Notes under the pieces: model-generated
What the model was told of the DNA's origin: nothing
The model's input: only the letters and a program-made list of their open reading frames with translations
The model's database searches: none
Shown here: piece by piece, positions 1 through 6,904 of the stretch
Numbering within the stretch: the first letter of the stretch is position 1
Layout: the number at the start of each line of letters is the position of its first letter
Made by a program: the position numbers and the translations under genes
NCBI GenBank assembly: GCA_023957755.1
Contig: JAMLGT010000004.1
Coordinates: 124,001-188,000, forward strand
Source: Chitinophagaceae bacterium
Lineage (GTDB): Bacteria; Bacteroidota; Bacteroidia; Chitinophagales; Chitinophagaceae
Length of the DNA stretch: 64,000 nt
Reading direction: 5' to 3'

Positions 1-644
1 TCCGCTGTAATATTCTTTTGTCAGCTGTCTTAGCAATTCATTGTCGTATGGCACATTATCATTAAATGGGTCGTGATATTTTACATTTTACTTGATTATA
101 AGTCATATGAAACTGAAGCGACCGTAAAATTTACTCGTATGCCACCTGTCTGAGATTGGTTTTTATGATTATTCATAGTTCCAAAGCCACCCGAAAATCC
201 TTTTGCTTCTATGGCAAATCGCGAATTTGTAGTATATGCCAATAAATCAGGTCTTCTAACTTGTCTGCCGTTTACAAAAAGCGGAATAGGAGGATTGTGA
301 ATTCTCATTGCAGCTTCATAATTCACTGTGTATATGCTTTGGTCAATGCGTTTGGAGAGAAAGTCCGCAATTGCTTTGCCTGCAAGATTTGAGAATTGTC
401 CTTTTTCTGTAGGGTCAGATAATTGAATTGGTGGTTCTGAAAATCTGTCGTTGTTAAATGCTTGTCGTTGTATGTAACTGCTATAATGAAAAAACATAGC
501 AAGTGTCCGAATAAGTTTTTGCGGTCGTGGAGCATAACCTTGTCCAGCAATTGCCAAATGTTTTGCAAAAGCAAGTCTTGTCAAACGGTGTGTTTGATTG
601 GTAATTGTCCCTGCGGTGTCTTTATATTCAACTTGTATGTTCAT
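1..644 (-). pseudogene. PD-(D/E)XK nuclease-like protein, frameshifted, runs off window start
   Basis: An intact reading frame of 182 codons starts with ATG at 644 and stops at 96. Its C-terminal part has a PD-(D/E)XK-like pattern: Glu110, Pro132-Asp133 and then Glu146-Ala-Lys148, as in restriction-endonuclease-fold nucleases. Beyond the stop, positions 1-90 stay open in another frame and read as convincing protein (it begins KYHDPFND and ends KEYYSG at the window edge). A 2-nt deletion in the TA run near 96-100 plus a 1-nt insertion in the A run near 81-86 would join the two parts, so I call it a damaged gene. No signal peptide, so a cytoplasmic product. The promoter side is interrupted by an IS-like insertion 35 bp before the start. 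The family is not recognised by name and the nuclease role is inferred from the motif only. Confidence 0.5.
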
Positions 645-679
645 TGTTTTTCTGTCGTCCTAAAATGGCTGGTAACGGC

Positions 680-1187
680 AGTCCGTCTAAAAACTACCAT
701 TGCACTCATAAAAATAAGCTATTTGCGCTTTATACAAGCCTATGAAAGGAAGCTGATTTTTCAGCCCTAATCCTGAACGGAAAAGAATTGATGGAACAGT
801 GAAGCCGAAAATGGCTTCCTAAATAGTCTTTAAGAGCAAAAAAGGAAAGCCAAAGCTCCTGCAGGAACTTTTGCAACAGTTTTTTGTCCACAAGGTTCAT
901 GATAAGGCGCAGGTTGAGTGCTGTGATCATCCACCCCAACTTCTAATTATTTTTACAGAGACTGTTTGGTTACAAAAGCAAATGCGGGAGGCTGATACTT
1001 TCGGCAAAGAGGTCAATGAAACGGACATCGTTATCAGGGTCAATGATTTCATCTAGGCAGAGCGGAAAGAGGGTGCACTGATTGCGGTCTTTTCCTTTGA
1101 TGTATTGCATACCTCAATTTACGAAAACTATGTACGTGTATGCATCCTATTTATACATAGGGTGTGTGTTAGTTTTTAGACAGTCTG
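680..1187. mobile_element. Internally deleted IS1182-like insertion sequence (508 bp)
   Basis: The element ends in imperfect inverted repeats: the left end 680-696 reads AGTCCGTCTAAAAACTA and the right end 1170-1186, read inward, is AGACTGTCTAAAAACTA (two mismatches). The 5-mer ACGGC flanks it at 675-679 and 1188-1192, which looks like a target-site duplication. Inside, only the first 46 codons and the C-terminal region of a transposase remain, both on the minus strand, so it is non-autonomous but has complete-looking termini. Family assignment rests on the transposase termini. Confidence 0.75.
730..1110 (-). pseudogene. IS1182-type transposase remnant with central deletion
   Basis: An ATG at 1110 begins 46 codons (MQYIKGKDRNQ, then DEIIDPDNDVRFIDLFAES) ending in a stop at 970. 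This is the typical N-terminus of IS1182-like transposases in Bacteroidota. About 30 bp later, at 939-730, the C-terminal end follows (TALNLRLIMNLVDKKLLQKF), which closely matches the C-terminus of the second remnant at 2171-2434. The DDE catalytic core, several hundred codons, is missing between them. The gene cannot make a functional enzyme. Confidence 0.75.
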
Positions 1188-1194
1188 ACGGCCA

Positions 1195-1371
1195 CGCATT
1201 GGCGATGGCTGGGTAATTTATAACTTTCTGCCGGAACGTCTGCCAGTAAACGAACAAAAAGTTGAGATTTTTATTCTGTTGCTCAATAAAGAACTTTCAG
1301 CCCGGAACTACTGTCCAATAGCGAACAAAAAGCTGATGAAATGTACGTCACGCCCAGCTATTGCCAATGCG
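1195..1371. repeat. Inverted repeat, 19-bp arms about 140 bp apart
   Basis: The arm at 1195-1213 (CGCATTGGCGATGGCTGGG) is the reverse complement of 1353-1371 with 17 of 19 matches. Two direct repeats lie in the loop. No coding region covers it. It could be a stem in a transcript, a miniature element or a recombination site; nothing seen identifies which. Confidence 0.6.
1222..1336. repeat. Two ~45-bp direct repeats with 70-bp period
   Basis: Copies at 1222-1265 and 1292-1336 share AACTTTC, CCGGAAC and CGAACAAAAAG in the same order, with a few substitutions and a 1-nt indel between. They sit inside the inverted repeat 1195-1371. Two degenerate copies are too few and too divergent for a CRISPR. 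Function unknown. Confidence 0.6.
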
Positions 1372-1425
1372 ATGTAAGCAGCAGTTTGGAATTTGTCAAC
1401 CAAAAGTCTGTAAGGATTCTGATTT

Positions 1426-1944
1426 CTATTCTGTAATCACGACTACATTATAGATTTTTGGCGTTATTCCGTATGGCTTCATAAACAGAGATTTGTTATT
1501 AGTTAAATATTCCAACAATAATTGTAATTTCTTCGCACTCTTCTTGTTTGAAATTTGATGGTTAATCAATGGCATGACTGCTTCAATCTCATTTTCTTTA
1601 TTTCTTGCAACAGCCATGTATCTATCTCCGTTAGAATATGGTACTCTTGACACCTTAATAATACTGGTTCCAGACCTTAACTCAAATGATTGCATTTTTG
1701 CCCTTTGTTTAATTTTGAGCATGTCAATAAGGTACTTCACGTTTGCATAGAAAGTGTCAATATTCGTCTTCTCAATTGGAAAATACCCACTTTTTACTTG
1801 TTCGGCAGAAACACTATCTGTGAATAACATTGGTCGGTCAAAGTCTCTCGCAATTAATGCAATCTTCTGAGAATAAACATTAGTTGATGACAAAATCAAT
1901 AAAAGAGTAAGTATCCTAAAAATTTTTTGTTTTTTAATTTTCAT
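1426..1944 (-). CDS. Secreted protein of unknown function
   Basis: A 172-residue protein starting at ATG 1944, with a clear N-terminal signal peptide (KIKKQK, then a hydrophobic stretch to about residue 25, ending VYSQ), so it is probably exported to the periplasm or outer surface. The mature part is about 147 residues, rich in Lys and Ile, without cysteines or recognised motifs. It is isolated: the repeat structure lies downstream and a transposase remnant upstream, and no partner gene is adjacent. I do not recognise the family. The signal peptide and good coding composition argue that it is real; its setting suggests lineage-specific accessory DNA. Confidence 0.6.
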   Translation of the reverse strand: MKIKKQKIFRILTLLLILSSTNVYSQKIALIARDFDRPMLFTDSVSAEQVKSGYFPIEKTNIDTFYANVKYLIDMLKIKQRAKMQSFELRSGTSIIKVSRVPYSNGDRYMAVARNKENEIEAVMPLINHQISNKKSAKKLQLLLEYLTNNKSLFMKPYGITPKIYNVVVITE

Positions 1945-2170
1945 TTTAATTTCCAGTTATATTTTGAAAACAAACTTAAAGTGCAAAACAACTTCCAATC
2001 AATTAAAGGTCTGTCTATTGCTGCTTACACGCTAATTTATGACATAAGATGCTATAATACAGAAAAATTGCTCCTGATTTTCACGATTTTAGAGTTATAC
2101 TTTTTGTATTGTAGTTAGGACAATCCAATCCGCATTTATTTTTAATATATTCCTTCCTCAACCCGGAATT

Positions 2171-2434
2171 TCATAATCTCCCTGGCCTTCCTCCTCCTTT
2201 TCCACCGGCCCTGTTTTCTTGTCCAAAGTAGTATCTCGTAAGCTCCTGCAGGAACTTTTGCAACAGTTTTTTATCCACTAAGTTCATGATCCGGCACAGA
2301 TTGAGTGCCGTGCACATCAACCCCACATCTGCACTCGATCTTTTCATACCCCGCCTGGTGACGACATAATAAAGACCCATTACCGTTTGAATCGGCAGGA
2401 GGTATTTGGCTCTGGCCGCAACCATGCTAATCAT
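2171..2434 (-). pseudogene. Transposase C-terminal remnant (IS1182-like)
   Basis: This 87-codon frame contains YYVVTRRGMKRSS followed by the segment ALNLCRIMNLVDKKLLQKFL, typical of the C-terminal end of IS1182-like DDE transposases in Bacteroidota. The N-terminal and catalytic regions are absent, and I see no terminal inverted repeats. DNA 2241-2324 matches 854-937 in the first remnant at roughly 73 of 84 positions, in the same orientation. The flanks beyond that differ, so this is a related but separate element. The Gly/Arg-rich tail may be out of its original frame. Confidence 0.65.
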
Positions 2435-2986
2435 CTTTATCCGGGGGGCAATGGATAAACAGTTATTGGTGGCTCACCAACCTTATGGGGCCCAATCCTA
2501 CTGAATACAGCGTCAAGGGTGGCGTCATAGGAAGTGAACGAATTAGCAAACAAAGATGATGGAGCTGAAAATGAACAACCAGGAAACAAGATGTAAAACA
2601 TTGCTCAGAAAGTGTACCTGCTATAAAACCGGCACATTGATAACCATAGAAGTATTTGGAAAGGAGGGGGCAAAGAATATTTTATGGAAAACCAAACTGC
2701 ACCTGCGAGGTAAGGGTTACGGGTTGGTGGTTTTGTATGCCTGGCTATGCAAAACTTTTGTCTGAATGTACACTGAACTCTTCAAAGAGATAGTCGCAAG
2801 AAAGAAAGACGCTGTAATAATTCCAAGGGTTGAGCCCTGAATGGTGATGGTTTTGTATTTCTTGTTTTCGGGAGTTATTGAATAGTGAAGCATTTTGTAG
2901 CAGGTTGATTGCCTTAGTGAACACAGAGCAGGAGGATTGGTGCGGCTGCCAAATCACCTACTTCTCTGTGCCACAGCGAAGGGGAG
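2435..2986. other. Intergenic region without a supported gene
   Basis: Short open frames on both strands (for example 2556-2765 plus and a 55-codon minus frame ending near 2437) lack family resemblance, signal peptides or promoter boxes. The region is probably decayed DNA next to the IS remnant. No repeat or strong terminator was seen. Confidence 0.4.
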
Positions 2987-3910
2987 TCAGCGTGTTGCCG
3001 CTACTTCTGACTTCCCTTTTGATTTTTTGTTTTCCAGAGGTGTCAGGGTATATCCGCTATTGCGAAGTAAGGTGATCAGTCCTTGCTTTCCGGGCAAGTG
3101 ACCGGCTCCAACGGCCACAAACACACTTTCTTTTTTCATTATCGTGTCCAACTGCGAAGCCCAGTTTTTATTGCGGTTATTGAGGAGGATGTCGCCGTAT
3201 TTATCATCTGAAAATTCACTCTTGTTGATGAGAGCCGATACGCTGTCTAACTCCTGGTTTTTATACATCCTCACCATAGTTTCAAATTCTGTTTTCATGG
3301 ATGCAGCGCTGTCGATATTTTTCAATAGCTCTTTTGCCTGCCATTCGTAGGGGATGCTGTCAAATACCGAAGCCTGAAACTGAATGGTCTCCAGCCCCTT
3401 GATTTCTTTCTTGTATTCCTTGCAAAGAGTGATCAGTTCCTGCTCTACTCCTGATGGGCTCTTGCAGTCCATGTAGGAAGGGTAGAAGAGCGCTACAAGG
3501 AAGTATGGCTTCATCGTTTGCAGTAGTGCGAGTGGAGTACCCAGTTCGTTCTTGAAGTAGTCTTCCAATTTTTTGTATTCTGCCTCCGTATAAAAATCTC
3601 TTAGTTTTTTACCTCCTTTCATAGTCATATACATCATACCCCCGAGCATGGTGGCGGGGTCGTCCATATCCATCTCCATATATACGGTCGAGCTTCTCTG
3701 GAGTGCCGACTCTAACGTGTTGCTGAAGTGAATGTCTTCTTTGCAGAGTAGGTGAAAAGTGCCGAAGAGATAGGAGGGTGATTTAAGGCCATTGCCTGAT
3801 ACTTCCCAAAGTAGTGAGTTTTCATCCGCATTGCGGGGAAGGGGCTGTGGCTGCGCATTGCATGCAGTGATAAGGAATATTACTGCTGCAAAAAAGAGTG
3901 CTTTTTTCAT
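2987..3910 (-). CDS. TraB/GumN family lipoprotein
   Basis: A 307-residue protein with a lipoprotein signal (hydrophobic stretch then LITAC, Cys17), so it is probably anchored in the cell envelope. It has the TraB/GumN hallmarks: SYLFGTFHLL near residue 50 and, near the C-terminus, VGAGHLPGKQGLITLLRNSG, a segment characteristic of the family. Some family members are proposed to be metal-dependent proteases (Tiki-like); activity here is not proven. It is the last gene of a minus-strand operon, 29 bp after the DUF5686 gene. Length is normal for the family. The Lys-rich end (KSKGKSEV) looks disordered. Confidence 0.85.
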   Translation of the reverse strand: MKKALFFAAVIFLITACNAQPQPLPRNADENSLLWEVSGNGLKSPSYLFGTFHLLCKEDIHFSNTLESALQRSSTVYMEMDMDDPATMLGGMMYMTMKGGKKLRDFYTEAEYKKLEDYFKNELGTPLALLQTMKPYFLVALFYPSYMDCKSPSGVEQELITLCKEYKKEIKGLETIQFQASVFDSIPYEWQAKELLKNIDSAASMKTEFETMVRMYKNQELDSVSALINKSEFSDDKYGDILLNNRNKNWASQLDTIMKKESVFVAVGAGHLPGKQGLITLLRNSGYTLTPLENKKSKGKSEVAATR

Positions 3911-3939
3911 AAGTAGCTAATATAGGAATTAAATTTTTG

Positions 3940-6495
3940 TCACCAGGGGTTGATTATTTTAGAGCGTTTATTAAGTCGCCCGATGCTGATGGCATCACCC
4001 ATCAGTCCGCCCAGGCCGATCCTGTAGGTAAATACCGGTTTGTAACCGTGCTGAAGGCTCATCACTGCATCTACCCTCAGGAATTTGAATATATTTTCCA
4101 GGCCGGCAAACACCTCCATGTATCCTGTCCCGGGCGCCATGTAAAGTGCATTAATACCTTCTACCAGATGCCAGTTCCACTTCCGGATTACGGGAAGCTT
4201 GTTGGTGAGTAATCCCAGTGCATGATGCTCGAGATGCAATGCGGTAAAGAAAGAGGAAGTGTTACTGAATTGATAATACTTCGCCATCTGGAAGGTCTTC
4301 ACATAGTCTTCTGCGATGTGAAAGGTGTTGCCGTTAAAATGCTTGAAGTCTTGTATGAAAGCACTTTGGGCATTGATAAAGCCTCCGGTATTCAGGTTAT
4401 ATTTAAGTAAACCTGCGAGCTTCAAATCTGCTTCATCATTTACGCGCACTTCCCATCGGTCGTAGTTTACTTCACTTCCCAGGAGGTCAGGTATCCCTTT
4501 GTAATAATGAACGGTGAAAGAAGGGTATTTAGATCCTAACCTCATTCGGTATCTGGGGTATTGAATATACTTCTGTCCCGGCTGAAACCTGAATGCTGCA
4601 TGGAGCACCACGGCTTTGTGAGGGGTAAACTGGCCGGGCAATGCTTCTACGGGATAGTTTGGCGTGAGCCGATTTGTGAATTTCTTGAGAAAAATATAAT
4701 CAGTAGCATTGTCCAGTGGCATCCTGTCTTCAAAAAGCCCTTCGATTAGAAAGGTGTTTCCATTATCTCTCGATTGCCTGTATCCCACTTTGAAGAAATA
4801 GTTTTCGTAGAGTTTCAGTTCGTTCCATCCATAAAAGAGTGTGGTGACGGTGTTGAGGTCTTCACGGAGGTTTGATTCTTTGTTGAATTGGCTGACACGT
4901 TTGCCGCCTGCGATATAAAGTTGGTAATTGTTATAGAAACTGCCATCCGACATGGTACCTCTGTTTGAAAGTACCAAGCCGGCCCAAGGGGCGAAGTGCC
5001 TGTTAGAGAATCCATATCTCAGGTCAGTTATCAGGCTGATCCGTTGTCTGGCTTTGGGAATAGATTTACTGAATACGATCGAGGGATTGATATTGATACC
5101 CTCTACAGTATTGTATTGCACCTGGTTCAGGAGTCCGGCATTTTGTATATTAAAGAATCCTTTACCCGACTTATAACTTTTGTTTACTCCTCCAAGGAAA
5201 ATATCTTTCAGGGTGACAGGCCTCATGCTCCGTGTGAGCGAAGTGTCTGCATTACTGTTTCTGATACTGTCGCGCACCTTCTGCGCTGAATCTTTGATAT
5301 GAAAATCTTTTATTTCACTTAACTCCAGAGGTATGGGCCGCAGTGTATCCCAGTAGGCATCTGATTTTTTACGTGTACTGGTATCGTATGCGACCAGTAC
5401 TTTTCCGAAATATTTTTTACCAAATTCCGGATTGATATCATAGTTAGAATACACATTTACAAAAGTGCCACCCATCACTACGCCCAACTGGCCGCCTCTG
5501 AACCGGATTACCTGATTCTTTACCTGCCAGATATTGGTATCAGCAGGGGTGTGTATCTGCGAAATCTCAAGAGTGTCGAGCAATTCCATTTGCGACTCTT
5601 TGGTAAGCAATAAATCGCAACTGAAGATACGCCAATCTCCATCCGAGATATTGATTATTCCTGAAAAAAGGGGTTCGTATTTTCTTCTTGGAATAACGCG
5701 GATGGTGTGTACCTTCCTGTTGTTTTCTACAAAGCTCCCCAGGAATTTATATCGATAAAAGCTCAGTGCATTATCGGCAATCGGAGATATAAAACCTCTC
5801 CTGTTCAGCATATTCCCCGATATGTTGACATTGTTCTTATTAAAGTCGAGAAAGATGGGAAAGTCGAATCCGAAGCTGTTACTTCCGCTTACCCTGCTCG
5901 AAATCACTTCCATCTTCACTTTGTCAGGCTTTTCTACCGACACATGGGTAAGGGATTCTGAGAGATAAATGATACCCTGGCCGGCACTGTCGAGCATCAT
6001 CTCTTTCTTATCTTCCTCAGGAATTTTTCTACCAAGAATCCGATCAGGAAAACTGAGGAGTTTCATGGTGCCTTTGATATACACATCAGCGGTGAAAGCC
6101 TTCACCTGCGATTCATAGCCAGGCCGCATCCTGATAGCTTTCCGGATCATTTCATAGGCCGGGTCTTCGCCATTCATAGTGATGACCACCTCGTCTAGTT
6201 GCAATCGTTGAATCTGTAAGTCAAAGTTTACAGTAAGTGATTTGTCGCCCAGTTCAATTTTCTTTTCGGAAGTCGTGTATCCTATGTATCTGCATTCAAT
6301 AGTGTAAGTACCGGGCTTGAGCGCGATATTGTAAAATCCTTCTGCGTTGGAGGTAGCGCCAAAGCGTGTGTCTTTGACGAGTATAGTGGCAAAAGGGAGA
6401 ATGTTACCCTCTTCATCTCTAATATGGCCCTGAATGTTTTGGGCAGACATGCGGTTGCCAAGTGACAAAAGAAAAATTAATACAAGTATTCTCAT
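3940..6495 (-). CDS. DUF5686 / carboxypeptidase-regulatory-like outer-membrane protein
   Basis: An 851-residue protein with a signal peptide (residues 1-18). Residues about 22-110 form a carboxypeptidase-regulatory-like beta-sandwich of the kind found at the start of TonB-dependent receptors (GHIRDEEGNILPFATILVKD, then LQLDEVVITMNG). The rest matches the DUF5686 family, a large Bacteroidota outer-membrane barrel family; the C-terminus is rich in alternating aromatic strands (VFTYRIGLGGLMGDAISIG). It is third in a tight operon with short gaps of 28-29 bp on each side. The function of DUF5686 proteins is not established; an envelope role is inferred from architecture and neighbours. Confidence 0.85.
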   Translation of the reverse strand: MRILVLIFLLSLGNRMSAQNIQGHIRDEEGNILPFATILVKDTRFGATSNAEGFYNIALKPGTYTIECRYIGYTTSEKKIELGDKSLTVNFDLQIQRLQLDEVVITMNGEDPAYEMIRKAIRMRPGYESQVKAFTADVYIKGTMKLLSFPDRILGRKIPEEDKKEMMLDSAGQGIIYLSESLTHVSVEKPDKVKMEVISSRVSGSNSFGFDFPIFLDFNKNNVNISGNMLNRRGFISPIADNALSFYRYKFLGSFVENNRKVHTIRVIPRRKYEPLFSGIINISDGDWRIFSCDLLLTKESQMELLDTLEISQIHTPADTNIWQVKNQVIRFRGGQLGVVMGGTFVNVYSNYDINPEFGKKYFGKVLVAYDTSTRKKSDAYWDTLRPIPLELSEIKDFHIKDSAQKVRDSIRNSNADTSLTRSMRPVTLKDIFLGGVNKSYKSGKGFFNIQNAGLLNQVQYNTVEGININPSIVFSKSIPKARQRISLITDLRYGFSNRHFAPWAGLVLSNRGTMSDGSFYNNYQLYIAGGKRVSQFNKESNLREDLNTVTTLFYGWNELKLYENYFFKVGYRQSRDNGNTFLIEGLFEDRMPLDNATDYIFLKKFTNRLTPNYPVEALPGQFTPHKAVVLHAAFRFQPGQKYIQYPRYRMRLGSKYPSFTVHYYKGIPDLLGSEVNYDRWEVRVNDEADLKLAGLLKYNLNTGGFINAQSAFIQDFKHFNGNTFHIAEDYVKTFQMAKYYQFSNTSSFFTALHLEHHALGLLTNKLPVIRKWNWHLVEGINALYMAPGTGYMEVFAGLENIFKFLRVDAVMSLQHGYKPVFTYRIGLGGLMGDAISIGRLNKRSKIINPW

Positions 6496-6523
6496 CAGGG
6501 CTGTCGTACAGGAAGCGCGTCTT

Positions 6524-6877
6524 TTATCGCTTCTTCAGTTTCTTGTGTGCGAAGCTACCGGAAAGGGCCGCAAATCCCGCAACAAGGCCACCCAAAAGTC
6601 CTGTTAAAAGTATCAGCATCGTAGGATTGTCTTTCTTTAAAATCAATTCAGAAACCCTGTGTGCAAGAATATCATGGTTGGCTGCACTGATCATAAAACT
6701 CATGATGCCCCACAAAAGAAAGATTGCGAGGAACCCGGTTAAGAAGGAAACGAATCCGCGTTGCGGGATGAGCCAGCAGACTACGAAAGCAGCAATGGCT
6801 ATCGTCCACCAGGGCAGAAACATACCCAATACATAACTCAGTAAAGCAATTAGCAGCAGGCTTGATATGAATTTCAT
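6524..6877 (-). CDS. Small integral membrane protein
   Basis: A 117-residue, strongly hydrophobic protein with about four membrane segments (residues ~3-20, 24-40, 46-65 and 90-110), ending in the basic tail HKKLKKR. No catalytic motif or named family is recognised. It lies 28 bp downstream of the penicillin acylase gene and 28 bp upstream of the DUF5686 gene, so it is almost certainly co-transcribed. Position and composition suggest an inner-membrane protein supporting the envelope operon, but the function is unknown. Confidence 0.65.
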   Translation of the reverse strand: MKFISSLLLIALLSYVLGMFLPWWTIAIAAFVVCWLIPQRGFVSFLTGFLAIFLLWGIMSFMISAANHDILAHRVSELILKKDNPTMLILLTGLLGGLVAGFAALSGSFAHKKLKKR

Positions 6878-6904
6878 CTGTATAATATTTTTGGTTGAGG
6901 TTAT

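Noticed and set aside
1222-1336. Possible CRISPR repeats
   Set aside because: Only two degenerate copies, wrong spacing and no cas genes in the window.
1188-1400. Possible integron attC-like recombination site
   Set aside because: The arms and AACGGC sequence are suggestive, but no GTTRRRY/RYYYAAC core pair and no integrase gene are seen.
854-2324. Composite transposon formed by the two IS remnants
   Set aside because: The flanks of the two remnants differ and the second has no terminal inverted repeats or target duplication.
2556-2765. Plus-strand 69-codon open frame
   Set aside because: No family resemblance, signal peptide or promoter; probably chance.
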